Assembly (NCBI GenBank): GCA_949298665.1
Contig: CASFXO010000108.1
Span: 1-16,662, forward strand
Length of the DNA stretch: 16,662 nt
Reading direction: 5' to 3'
From: an uncultured Lentisphaeria bacterium
Lineage (GTDB): Bacteria > Verrucomicrobiota > Lentisphaeria > Victivallales > Victivallaceae
The translations under genes and the position numbers were made by a program. The notes under the pieces were generated by a model. That model was not told the DNA's origin. It searched no databases and worked only from the letters and a program-made list of their open reading frames with translations. This document shows positions 1 through 7,270 of the stretch, piece by piece (positions within the stretch are counted from its first letter, which is position 1; each line of letters starts with the position of its first letter).

Positions 1-251
1 CGGACCATCGCCCGCCGGTCATTGGAAATGCCGCCGATCTCCTCACCGTCCAGATAATATTCCCCGGACGTCGGCCGGTCCAGTGCTCCGAGAATATTCA
101 TCAGCGTGCTTTTGCCGGATCCGGAAGCCCCCATCAGCGCCACATATTCCCCCTGCTGAATCTCCAGCGAGACATCCCGGAGAACCGGGACGCTGACCTC
201 ACCGAGGAAATAGGTTTTACAGAGATTTCTGGTTTCGATAAACCCCATCAT
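1..251 (-). CDS. macB: ABC transporter ATP-binding protein, MacB/LolD type (5' part only)
   Basis: Only the first 83 codons lie in the window; the gene runs off the left edge. The protein begins MMGFIETRNLCKTY and has a Walker A motif GASGSGKST at residues 41-49, followed by LMNILGALDRPTSGEY. This is typical of the LolD/MacB/FtsE branch of ABC ATPases, which energise export from the inner membrane. The start has a strong Shine-Dalgarno GGGGAGG; two adjacent ATGs (251 and 248) are possible, and the second has the better spacing. The gene lies 13-16 nt downstream of the adaptor gene's stop codon, so the two are almost certainly one operon, as in MacAB-type tripartite exporters. Whether it is a MacB (ATPase fused to a permease) or a separate ATPase cannot be seen here. 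Confidence 0.88.
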   Translation of the reverse strand, partial: MMGFIETRNLCKTYFLGEVSVPVLRDVSLEIQQGEYVALMGASGSGKSTLMNILGALDRPTSGEYYLDGEEIGGISNDRRAMV

Positions 252-264
252 GCGCCTCCCCGGT

Positions 265-1506
265 TCAGCGGCGTTTCGGCGGCGTGGGCAGGAAGGGATT
301 CTTCGACTGCTGGTCGGAACCGGCTTCCACCGCCGTGACCCCGGTGATGACCCGGGTATTTTCGTCAAGGCCTTCTCCCGAAACCTCCGTGAAAATCCCG
401 TCGTTCAACCCGGTTTCGACCGAGACCCGGCGGGGACCCTCTTCCTCCAGCACCCAGATGGCGCCGCCGGGTTCCTCATCGCCGAGTCGCAGGCGCAGCG
501 CCGCGTTAGGCACGGCCAGCACCTGCTTGCGCTCGTTGATGACGAATTTCACCGAAGCGGTCAGGTACGGCAGCAGCTTGCCGCTGGAGTTGTCGGTCGT
601 CACTTCCACCACATAGGTCACCACGTTCTGCGACATGGTCGCATTCAGCCGGACCTTGCTGACGATCCCCTGAAAGGTTTCGCCCGGGAACGTGTCCACG
701 GTGAAAATCGTCCGCTGTCCCGGCTGAATCCGCCCGATGTCCGCCTCGTTGACCGCCACCCAGATCTGCATGCGTTTCAAATCCTTGGCGATCAGAAACA
801 GGCTCGGAGCGCTCATGCTCGAAATCACCGTCTGTCCCACATTCACCTGCCGGTCGATGATCACCCCGTCCACCGGAGAGGAAATCGTGCAGTATCCGAG
901 ATTGCGCTGGGCCCGGTCACGGGCGGCCTCCGCGCTGGCGATTTCCGCCTTGGCCTGCTCGATGGTGGCGGCACCGACGGCGATGTCGGCAACAGCGACG
1001 TCCAGTTCCGCCTTGCTCGTGTCGTATTCCGACTGGGAAACCGCGCCGCTCGGCCGCAGCTGTTCAGCCCGGGCGAAGTTGCTTTTTGCCAGTTCCTGCT
1101 TGGCGTACAACTGCTTCAAGGAAGCCTCCGCGCTGAGCAGATTGGCTTTGGCCTGCGCCAGCTGCGCCTCGCATTGCCGGAGTTCCGCGGTATAGAGGGA
1201 ATCGTCGATCCGGGCCAGCACCATGCCGGCCTTGACGCGCGAGCCGTAATCGATGGTTTTGCCGTCCTCGTCGATACCGAAAGTCGCCACCATCCCGCCC
1301 ACCTGGGCGCCGACATCCACCAGTTCTTCCGGCTCGATGGTGCCGGTGGCGGAGATCGCGTCGATGAGATCGCTCCGCCGGAGATTGACCGTCTTGTACT
1401 GCACCTGCTCTCCGGCACGATTCTGCCGCTCCTGCCACCAGTACCAGCCGCCCCCGCCCAGCGCCGCAATGATCACCACGACGGAAACCTTCTTCCAGAT
1501 CGTCAT
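265..1506 (-). CDS. macA: MacA-like periplasmic adaptor (HlyD family membrane fusion protein)
   Basis: This 413-residue protein has one N-terminal membrane segment (about 6-24) and would sit in the periplasm, linking an inner-membrane ABC exporter to an outer-membrane channel. The HlyD/RND adaptor order is visible: a first lipoyl half near residues 55-100 (ATGTIEP, VDVGAQVGGMV), an alpha-helical hairpin rich in Ala, Glu and Gln at about 103-205, a second lipoyl half (TISSPVDGVI at 208-217, then VGQTVIS), and a beta-barrel plus membrane-proximal domain to the end. Similarity to MacA (VDVGAQV, GQTVI) and the ATPase gene directly downstream support a MacAB-type system for export of a macrolide, peptide or lipid-like substrate; the substrate is unknown. 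The start has AAGGAG nine bases upstream. The proline-rich C-terminus PFLPTPPKRR is a species-specific tail. Confidence 0.9.
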   Translation of the reverse strand: MTIWKKVSVVVIIAALGGGGWYWWQERQNRAGEQVQYKTVNLRRSDLIDAISATGTIEPEELVDVGAQVGGMVATFGIDEDGKTIDYGSRVKAGMVLARIDDSLYTAELRQCEAQLAQAKANLLSAEASLKQLYAKQELAKSNFARAEQLRPSGAVSQSEYDTSKAELDVAVADIAVGAATIEQAKAEIASAEAARDRAQRNLGYCTISSPVDGVIIDRQVNVGQTVISSMSAPSLFLIAKDLKRMQIWVAVNEADIGRIQPGQRTIFTVDTFPGETFQGIVSKVRLNATMSQNVVTYVVEVTTDNSSGKLLPYLTASVKFVINERKQVLAVPNAALRLRLGDEEPGGAIWVLEEEGPRRVSVETGLNDGIFTEVSGEGLDENTRVITGVTAVEAGSDQQSKNPFLPTPPKRR

Positions 1507-1587
1507 ATGTACCTGCTCCTTGAAATTTATTCGGTACTTTTACTGTATATGCGGAACGAAAAAAAGTCGATATTATTGCCGGGGAAT

Positions 1588-1616
1588 TTGACATTTTTCA
1601 GTGTATGCGATATGAT
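1588..1616 (+). promoter_or_regulatory. sigma70-type promoter driving the riboswitch-antiporter transcript
   Basis: TTGACA at 1588-1593 and TATGAT at 1611-1616 are separated by exactly 17 bases. This is a near-consensus housekeeping promoter, with a perfect -35 and five of six matches at -10. Transcription should start near 1623, only a few bases before the first paired base of the fluoride aptamer at 1626, so promoter and RNA element fit together without spare sequence. The region also separates the divergent macA-like operon from the antiporter. Confidence 0.85.
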
Positions 1617-1625
1617 ATCCCTCAT

Positions 1626-1690
1626 CGGGAATGAGGTTCTCCCGCGAACTTATCGAGTCGAAACCGCTGAATGTTCAGCTGATGACTTCT
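1626..1690 (+). promoter_or_regulatory. Fluoride riboswitch aptamer (crcB motif)
   Basis: The leader folds as the crcB-motif RNA. P1 pairs CGGGA (1626-1630) with TCCCG (1640-1644) around a nine-base loop ATGAGGTTC. A short variable arm follows (1646-1660). P3 pairs GCTGA (1666-1670) with TCAGC (1675-1679). The loop bases GAGGT (1633-1637) can pair with ACTTC (1685-1689), forming the hallmark pseudoknot. The sequence AAACCGCTG...CAGCTGATGA closely resembles known fluoride aptamers, in which such a hairpin is followed by TGATG and the pseudoknot strand. The class is an ON switch for fluoride-resistance genes. The call rests on recalled consensus and hand folding, not on a covariance model. Confidence 0.88.
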
Positions 1691-1721
1691 GCGCCGCAAG
1701 GTGGAGAAGTCATCTTTTTTT
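1681..1721 (+). terminator. Intrinsic terminator forming the riboswitch expression platform
   Basis: GATGACTTCT (1681-1690) and AGAAGTCATC (1705-1714) form a perfect ten-base-pair stem with a 14-base loop, followed directly by seven T residues (1715-1721). The left arm contains the aptamer's pseudoknot strand ACTTC (1685-1689), so pseudoknot and terminator are mutually exclusive. Without fluoride the hairpin should stop transcription about 35 bases before the antiporter start; with fluoride the pseudoknot should hold the left arm and permit read-through. Confidence 0.9.
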
Positions 1722-1754
1722 ATGCCTCAAAGAACGGAAAGGAAACGTTTTTTC

Positions 1755-2945
1755 ATGCTGACCAGTCTCGCACTTCTTTTTTTATGCGGCATGGCGACCG
1801 CCCGGATTGCCTGTCGACTGCGGCTGCCCGGGTTGTGCGGCATGCTGCTCACCGGCATGCTGCTCGGTCCCCACGGCGGCGATCTGCTTGCGCCGGAATT
1901 GCTGCACCTGGCACCCGACCTGCGGCAAATCGCTCTGATCATCATCCTGACCCGGGTGGGACTGGCACTGGATCTGAACGACCTGCGCCGGGTGGGACGC
2001 CCCGCAGTACTGATGTGTTTTCTACCCGCGTTGTGCGAAATCACCGGCGTGCTGCTGCTGGCGCCGCCGCTGCTGGGGATCACGCTTACGGAAGCCGCCG
2101 TGGCCGGGGCCGTGCTGGCGGCCGTCTCCCCCGCCGTCATCGTACCGCGCATGCTGCATCTGATGCGGGAGGGCTACGGAACACGCCACAGCGTGCCTCA
2201 GCTGCTGATGGCGGGGGCCTCCCTGGACGACGTGCTGGTCATTGTCCTGTTCAGCGCCGCCGTCACACTGGCCGGCGGAGGCGCCGTCACGCCGGGAACG
2301 TTCGGCCGGGGTCCGATCGCCGTCGGGTGCGGCATTCTGGGCGGGGCCATGGCCGGATGAGGGCTGGGGCGCTGGTTCCGCCGCTTTCCCATGTCCGGAG
2401 TGGCAGAAGTCCTGCTGCTGCTCAGTGTCGCCTTTCTGCTGACGGCCTTCGAGAAAAAGACGCCGCTGCCCTTCTCCGGACTGCTCGCCGTGATGATGGT
2501 CGGCATTGTTCTGCTGCGCGGCAATCCGGACGTTGCGGAACGCCTTTCGGCGCAATTTGCCCGGCTCTGGATTCCCGCCGAAATCCTGCTCTTCGCGCTG
2601 GTGGGCGCAACCGTGGATCTGCGGCTGGTGTTTCAGACCGGACCATGGATCGCGGCGGTGGTGCTGGGAGCGCTGCTGTTCCGAGCTGCCGGCGTGTGCG
2701 CTTCGTTGTTGCGAAGCCCCCTTACGCGGCAGGAACGCGGGTTCTGCATGCTGGCTTATCTGCCCAAGGCCACGGTTCAGGCCGCGATCGGAGCGGTGCC
2801 GCTGTCTCTGGACCTGCCCTGCGGCCGGCTGGTCCTGGCCATGGCCGTCGTCTCCATTGTCCTGACCGCGCCCGCGGGAGCCTGGGCCATTGACTTTTTC
2901 GCGCCGCGGCTGCTGCCGCGCGACGACGGCAGGGGATCCGCTTGA
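1755..2945 (+). pseudogene. Fluoride-responsive cation:proton antiporter, interrupted by an in-frame UGA
   Basis: The reading frame from ATG 1755 to stop 2943-2945 would encode a 396-residue polytopic transporter, a usual length for CPA-type (NhaP/KefB-like) exchangers. Codon 202 (2358-2360) is TGA; the same frame continues open on both sides, so this is a nonsense codon and not a frameshift. Features visible before the stop are PGLCGMLLTGMLLGP, TRVGLALDL and the paired acids LDDV at 158-159, typical of antiporter ion sites. After it come further hydrophobic segments and LAYLPKATVQAA. The start follows AAAGGAAA (1738-1745); an upstream ATG at 1722 is possible but poorly served. An internal ATG at 2391 has no Shine-Dalgarno. 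The riboswitch upstream implies a role in fluoride tolerance; crcB-motif RNAs are known to precede such antiporters. The gene may be newly dead, read through, or the victim of a base-call error. Confidence 0.82.
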
Positions 2946-3050
2946 CCGCCCCCGCACGCCACGGCACTCCCCGCCTCAAAAAAAACAGAATGAAGCCGGA
3001 TGGACGTTGCCGCGCCCGCCGAATCCTGATCCGGAAAATCTCCCCGCCGG

Positions 3051-3078
3051 TTGAAAAAAATCCGGGGCGGTGTATGTT
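3051..3078 (+). promoter_or_regulatory. Possible sigma70 promoter of the degenerate sensor kinase gene
   Basis: TTGAAA (3051-3056) and TATGTT (3073-3078) are 16 bases apart, upstream of the ATG at 3123. Transcription would start near 3085, leaving a short leader containing AGGA at 3111-3114. No convincing terminator separates this from the antiporter gene, so read-through may also contribute. Confidence 0.5.
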
Positions 3079-3122
3079 ATTTCAGGTTCGGCTTTTTTGA
3101 CCCGGCGAATAGGACGCCCAAC

Positions 3123-4712
3123 ATGAAAAAAACACGGTTGCTGTTCAATGCTCCCGGAACGATTTCCGCGAGATTTTTCCGTCTGGTTCTGTTTCTGGCG
3201 CTGCTGTTCGTGGTCTGCGTGATTCTGCTGTTTCTGTGGGGCTTCTTTCCGGACAACAAGCTGCTTCCCGCCGCCGCCGCCGTTCTGGGCGTCTGGCTGG
3301 CGGCGGGCGGACTCCTTGTCAGCCGTCGCATCTACCGGAGATTGATCCGGCCCTTGGAAGAGATGGAACACTTCACCGACCGACTGGTGCGTGGAGAATA
3401 CCCTCCTCCGCTCAAAAACGATGGAACTCGCCATGGTGCCCTGCCGGATTTCGCCCGCTCGCTGAATCTGCTGCGGGACCGGCTGCAGAATGCGGACACC
3501 CGTTTGCGCAGCACCCGCCAGCAGGAAGAGCACTTTCGCACCGGAGACGAAAACGGGGAACTGCGCAGCCAGATTCTCGTCCGGATGCTCCCGGACATGC
3601 GAACACCGCTGAACGTCCTTGCCGGCTATGAATATTTGCTGAAAAACCGTCCGGATGCACCGGAACGCGCGGAATGGCTCGCCGCCGTCGGGCACAACCT
3701 CCACACCGCGGAACGGCTGCTGGAGCGACTGCTGGACATCGGCGCACTCGGCACCATCGGCGATCGGGAGCACACGGAAGTGCCGTTCGACCTCACCTCG
3801 TTGATCCGTCAGCTGACGGAATACAACGCCCGTTATCTGCTGGAACGGGAAGTGACACTGGTGAAACGCTTTGCTTCCGACGCCCCGGAGGAACTGGTAA
3901 CCGACCGGGCGCTTCTGTTCCAGCTGCTGACCATTCTGATCCGGGCGGTGGGCCATACCGCCGCGCCGGGAAACTCCGTGGAGATTTCCTGTGAACACCA
4001 CCAGCGCAACACCCTGTTCAAAATCCGGGAAATCGGACCGGTTGCCCGAAAAAATCCGCTGGCGGAATGGTTCCACACCTATCGTCGCAGCCATCAACGC
4101 GGCATCCCGCCGGAACGGGTAATCCTGGGGCTTCTGTTCGTCGAAACTCAGGCCGTAAACCTCAACGGGCGACTGGAAGTGCATGAGGAAGGCGACGCCG
4201 GATTGTGTCTGGTGCTGGAAGAGGCCGCCCTGCCGCAGCGCACCGCCTCCGGCGCCGGTTCCATCCGCTTTGCCGACACCTCTCCGGCATCACGGCGGAC
4301 GCCGCAGACCCACGGCGCCTCCCTGAGAGAGCCGCGCCGTCTGCTTCTGCTGGATGCGGACCGGGATTTCGCCGTCATTCTGCGCGCCCTGCTGCCGGAT
4401 ACGGAGGTCCGGGTGCTGGCACCGCCGGATCGCCTGACGGAATATCCGCCGGCGGCGGAATACGATACCGTTCTGATCGCTCCGGGAGCCTCCGGATTCC
4501 ATGCCCGCACGCCGGAGCTGGAGAAATTTCTCGCCGATGCCGTCGCCGCGCAGACGGCTGTTTTCGTGCTGGTCAACGATCAACTGGAACAATATCGGCG
4601 GCATCTGTCGCTTTTCCCCGGAGTACGGGTGCTGCAGCGCCCGATAAACTATCCGCTGCTGCTGCAGCATCTGCGGGAACTTGCCGGCTCCCGGCCGGAT
4701 GCATTGCCATGA
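3123..4712 (+). CDS. Degenerate hybrid sensor histidine kinase (pseudokinase) with receiver-like tail
   Basis: This 529-residue membrane protein has two N-terminal membrane helices (about 20-41 and 47-66) with almost no periplasmic loop, a HAMP-like linker (about 66-120, RRLIRPLEEMEHFTDRL), a DHp-like helix pair, an ATPase-like fold and a C-terminal receiver-like fold (about 405-522). Catalytic residues are missing throughout. The phosphoacceptor His is Pro157 (LPDMRTPLN in place of SHELRTPLN), the N-box Asn is Arg274 (LIRAVGHT), the DxGxG box reads EIGPV (303-307), and the GxGLGL loop is not recognisable. The receiver keeps acids at 411 and 413 (LDADRD), but its phosphoacceptor Asp is Ala453 (YDTVLIAPG) and the Lys is Arg506 (LQRPINY). 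The frame is intact, which argues for a retained non-catalytic role. The start follows AGGA with eight-base spacing. Confidence 0.8.
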   Translation: MKKTRLLFNAPGTISARFFRLVLFLALLFVVCVILLFLWGFFPDNKLLPAAAAVLGVWLAAGGLLVSRRIYRRLIRPLEEMEHFTDRLVRGEYPPPLKNDGTRHGALPDFARSLNLLRDRLQNADTRLRSTRQQEEHFRTGDENGELRSQILVRMLPDMRTPLNVLAGYEYLLKNRPDAPERAEWLAAVGHNLHTAERLLERLLDIGALGTIGDREHTEVPFDLTSLIRQLTEYNARYLLEREVTLVKRFASDAPEELVTDRALLFQLLTILIRAVGHTAAPGNSVEISCEHHQRNTLFKIREIGPVARKNPLAEWFHTYRRSHQRGIPPERVILGLLFVETQAVNLNGRLEVHEEGDAGLCLVLEEAALPQRTASGAGSIRFADTSPASRRTPQTHGASLREPRRLLLLDADRDFAVILRALLPDTEVRVLAPPDRLTEYPPAAEYDTVLIAPGASGFHARTPELEKFLADAVAAQTAVFVLVNDQLEQYRRHLSLFPGVRVLQRPINYPLLLQHLRELAGSRPDALP

Positions 4713-4859
4713 CTTCCGCCATCGGTTGCAGAGGAAATCCGCTCCCGTCGTCCCGGCATGCCCGGTACTCCGCCATGATGGCGCTTGTTTCTGCCGGCTT
4801 CCATCTGCTGTCTTCTCTTGAAATGCAATGCGGAATTCCGCCGTTGAAACGGAGGCACC

Positions 4860-5552
4860 ATGCCTGAATTCGGTACAAAGAACGGAAATGACTGCCGCGC
4901 TTTCCGCAAACGCTGTCTCGTTCTGAGCTTGCTGCTGGGGGCCTGGCTGGCGGCGGCGCTGGCGATGAACTTTACACTGGCCGGCCCGGAACGGCAAAAA
5001 TACCTGGAGCTGGGCCGGAAACTGGCGCTGCATCGCGCCGAATACTATGCGCCCCGCGCCCGCCTGCTGGACCGGGACGGAGTCCCTCTGGCCTGGTCGG
5101 AGCGATATTTCGATCTGTATTGCCTGGTCCGCGACGAAGAACTCACCCCGGAAATCCGACAACAACTGGAACAATGGCTGAAACCGCTGCCCGAGCCGCC
5201 GCCGGATCGGGAAACCCCATGGAAGCGCGGACTGACCCCGTCCCAGATTCTGGCGCTGGAAAAATGGAACGCCAACTGCCGGATTCTGGAAATCCGTCCC
5301 CGCCTCGAACGCATCCGGGTCAACCTGTCGCCGGAACTGCGGGAGTCCCTGGGGGAAGTCCGCCTCGAAAACGGTCGCCAGAGAGGCATTTCCGGCGCGG
5401 AAAAAGAATTCGACGCCATTCTGGCCGGTGCCCCCGGCAGTTATGAAGTCATGCTGGACCGCCACCGGAACTGGATACCCGGCACCTGGCACGAACAACA
5501 TGCCCCCCGTCCCGGGACCGATGTCCGGCTGCCCTTTCAGGTCGGTCGCTGA
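4860..5552 (+). CDS. Stand-alone PBP (FtsI/PBP2-type) pedestal domain protein, no transpeptidase domain
   Basis: This 230-residue protein has a cytoplasmic N-terminus, one membrane helix (about 19-36) and an extracytoplasmic region resembling the dimerisation/pedestal domain of class B penicillin-binding proteins. The landmarks in order are PRARLLDRDGVPLAWS (65-80, like the ARG-x-I-x-DRNG-x-LA motif), RGISGAEKEFDAILAG (175-190, like GxxGLExxYDxxLxG) and MLDRHRN followed by PRPGTDVRL (217-224). In full-length proteins this last piece leads into the transpeptidase domain. Here the frame ends six residues later at TGA 5550-5552, and the next gene converges seven bases on, so no catalytic domain is present. 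GGAGG lies four bases before the start. It could be a scaffold or inhibitor of a septal or elongation PBP, or a truncated remnant. The function is inferred. Confidence 0.72.
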   Translation: MPEFGTKNGNDCRAFRKRCLVLSLLLGAWLAAALAMNFTLAGPERQKYLELGRKLALHRAEYYAPRARLLDRDGVPLAWSERYFDLYCLVRDEELTPEIRQQLEQWLKPLPEPPPDRETPWKRGLTPSQILALEKWNANCRILEIRPRLERIRVNLSPELRESLGEVRLENGRQRGISGAEKEFDAILAGAPGSYEVMLDRHRNWIPGTWHEQHAPRPGTDVRLPFQVGR

Positions 5553-5559
5553 AAATCGC

Positions 5560-6021
5560 CTACAGCGGCTTGAGCCGCACTGACGAGGTTTCCTTGTAGG
5601 TATTCAAAATCAAAGTGGTACGGGCCCGTCGCACCTCCGGCAAGGCACCGATCCGCCGCATGACATGGGATAATTCGTCGGTGTCGGCCACCCGGATCTT
5701 CAGAATATAATCGCTGCTGCCGGCCACCTCGTGAATTTCCTGAATTTCCGGAAATCCGGACAGAGCATCGGCCACGGCATGCTGGTTGACCGGTTCAACG
5801 GTATCCAGCGCGACCAATACGGTCAACTTCAATCCCAGCTGCCGCGGATTCAACCGCACCTCATAGCGTTCGATGCAGCCGGACCGCTCCAGTCGGCGCA
5901 CCCGTTCCAGCACCGCCGACGGAACCATGCCGAGCCGCCGGGAAATCTCCGCATTGGAAACCTTCCCGTCCTGCTGCAGAATCTCCAGAATCTGCCGGTC
6001 GATTTTATCCATGATGCTCAT
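5560..6021 (-). CDS. Lrp/AsnC family transcriptional regulator
   Basis: This 153-residue protein has the family's usual length and plan. It has an N-terminal winged helix-turn-helix (about 4-55: MDKIDRQILEILQQDGKVS, then AEISRRLGMVPSAVLERVRRLERSGCI split around the turn) and a C-terminal RAM effector domain (about 66-145, with EVAGSSDYILKIRV at 98-111). Lrp-type proteins bind amino acids or related metabolites and act as oligomers on DNA. The start at 6021 has AAGGA seven bases upstream; the in-frame ATG at 6012 is a weaker alternative. It lies 102 bases downstream of the nitrilase gene on the same strand, separated by a strong hairpin, and converges with the PBP-like gene. No target operator could be identified; its effector is unknown. 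Confidence 0.93.
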   Translation of the reverse strand: MSIMDKIDRQILEILQQDGKVSNAEISRRLGMVPSAVLERVRRLERSGCIERYEVRLNPRQLGLKLTVLVALDTVEPVNQHAVADALSGFPEIQEIHEVAGSSDYILKIRVADTDELSHVMRRIGALPEVRRARTTLILNTYKETSSVRLKPL

Positions 6022-6070
6022 AACGGATTCCTTACTTTACGAAAGACGCGCCACCGGACGCCGCCGGGGC

Positions 6071-6105
6071 CACGGGAAAACGGGCGGGTTCCCGTTTTAC
6101 CCGTG
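6071..6105. terminator. Long near-perfect hairpin between the nitrilase and Lrp genes
   Basis: CACGGGAAAACGGG (6071-6084) pairs with CCCGTTTTACCCGTG (6091-6105) over 14 base pairs, with one bulged A at 6099 and a six-base loop. It lies about 20-50 bases beyond the nitrilase stop codon. There is no long U tract on either strand, only four U residues within the stem, so it may be a weak bidirectional terminator, an mRNA-stabilising 3' structure, or a processing site separating the two genes. Confidence 0.55.
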
Positions 6106-6123
6106 TCGCCGCCGGCCGTCGTC

Positions 6124-7221
6124 TCACGGCTCCATATTGCCCGGGGTATGGCGATGGCGCATGCTCCGGTCATAATATTCGTCCCAGGTTTCCATCTGGA
6201 ATTCCTGGATCATCTGTTTGGCGCTGACATCGGGCAGTTCCGAAGTCACCAGCACCGCGCCGACGAATCCGGGATCGAACACGGTGACGCCGGGGCCGTA
6301 TTTTTTCTTGAGCGCCACCAGTTTTTCCCAGTTTTCATCCAGATGCACCACCTGGTAATCCAGATTGATCGTCGTGGTGACGGTCTGATAGTAATTGGTG
6401 CTGCGTGCGATCGTCGTTCCCACCGGATTGACCACCGTGCTTTCGTAGGCGAACGCGCCGACGAAATAACTGCGGCACTGGTAGGCCCAGTAACTCTGCA
6501 TCAGGCCGCCGTGATACATGGAGGAGAAAATGATCAGGTTCGGCCGCTGGGCCGCATACTTGCGCAACAGTTCGTCGAAGTTGAGGTCAAAACAGATCGC
6601 CATGGCCACCCGGCCGAAATCCGTTTCGAAAACCGGCGCATCCTTGCCGCAGAGGATTTTGCCCTCGGTGGTCTCCGCCGGTACCAGGTGATTCTTGTTG
6701 TAGATGCCGACGATCTCACCGTCCCGGCCGATCAGCTGGGTGGAGTTGCGGTAACTTCCGTCCGACATCCGGCGCGCGGCGGAATAAGCAATGTAGCAAT
6801 GGTGCTTCCGGGCAATGTCCCGGAAAAAATCCCGCATCTGGTCGCCCCGATACTCATACCACCGGAACCGCTCTTCCATCGTATGCATCGGAAAGCGGTC
6901 ACACGCCTCCGGCAACACGATCAGGTCCGGACGGCTCGGCAGCACCGGCTCCAGCGCCCTGGCCCAGAAATTCTTCATGAATTCCAGCGCTTCTTCCCCG
7001 TGCAGATCTTCCTGAACGGCGAAAGGCGCCACCAGACTGACGGTGATCCGCTGCGGTTTGGCCGGCAGCATGGGCTTCCCGGCACAGGCAACCTGCTCCG
7101 CCGGCGACGAAATCGATTTCAAAGCATCCACGGAAGCACCTCCTCCTTTTGATCCGGCGCATCCCGCGCACCAGCCGACCAGCAACGCGGTACCCGCCAT
7201 TGACAACCCTTTCAAACGCAT
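6124..7221 (-). CDS. Secreted lipoprotein carbon-nitrogen hydrolase (nitrilase superfamily)
   Basis: This 365-residue protein carries the nitrilase-superfamily triad: Glu105 (LIVLPEACDRF), Lys176 (YNKNHLVPAETTEGK) and Cys210 (VAMAICFDLNFDELL). These enzymes cleave amide or nitrile carbon-nitrogen bonds or transfer acyl groups. Unusually, the N-terminus MRLKGLSMAGTALLVGWC is a signal peptide ending in the lipobox-like CAGC, with the lipidated Cys at 21, so the enzyme is probably anchored outside the cytoplasm. The start at 7221 is chosen because it begins the signal peptide and follows AAGGAG about ten bases upstream; a further 59 in-frame codons upstream have no signal or family similarity. 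A promoter candidate precedes it. The substrate is unknown; an extracellular amide such as a host-derived or cell-wall amide is only a guess. Confidence 0.88.
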   Translation of the reverse strand: MRLKGLSMAGTALLVGWCAGCAGSKGGGASVDALKSISSPAEQVACAGKPMLPAKPQRITVSLVAPFAVQEDLHGEEALEFMKNFWARALEPVLPSRPDLIVLPEACDRFPMHTMEERFRWYEYRGDQMRDFFRDIARKHHCYIAYSAARRMSDGSYRNSTQLIGRDGEIVGIYNKNHLVPAETTEGKILCGKDAPVFETDFGRVAMAICFDLNFDELLRKYAAQRPNLIIFSSMYHGGLMQSYWAYQCRSYFVGAFAYESTVVNPVGTTIARSTNYYQTVTTTINLDYQVVHLDENWEKLVALKKKYGPGVTVFDPGFVGAVLVTSELPDVSAKQMIQEFQMETWDEYYDRSMRHRHTPGNMEP

Positions 7222-7270
7222 GGTTTCGGAACTCCTTTTTACTTTCCCCCGAAAAAAAGATTCGTTTCGC

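Noticed and set aside
250..1761. Long plus-strand open frame of about 500 codons opposite the adaptor gene
   Set aside because: It is antisense to a clear MacA-like gene; the product is His/Arg/Gly-rich without any domain, as expected for the reverse strand of GC-rich coding DNA.
2358..2385. Selenocysteine insertion at the antiporter UGA
   Set aside because: The following stem is only about four base pairs and lacks a convincing SECIS; Sec in this transporter helix has no precedent I know of. Kept only as a check in the UGA finding.
2358..2391. Antiporter read as two separate genes, or as a frameshift
   Set aside because: Both halves are in the same frame, so no frameshift is needed, and the internal ATG at 2391 lacks a Shine-Dalgarno sequence.
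2976..4184. Minus-strand open frame opposite the degenerate kinase
   Set aside because: It has no recognisable domain and a low-complexity Gln/Arg-rich product; the plus-strand frame has membrane helices, HAMP and receiver features.
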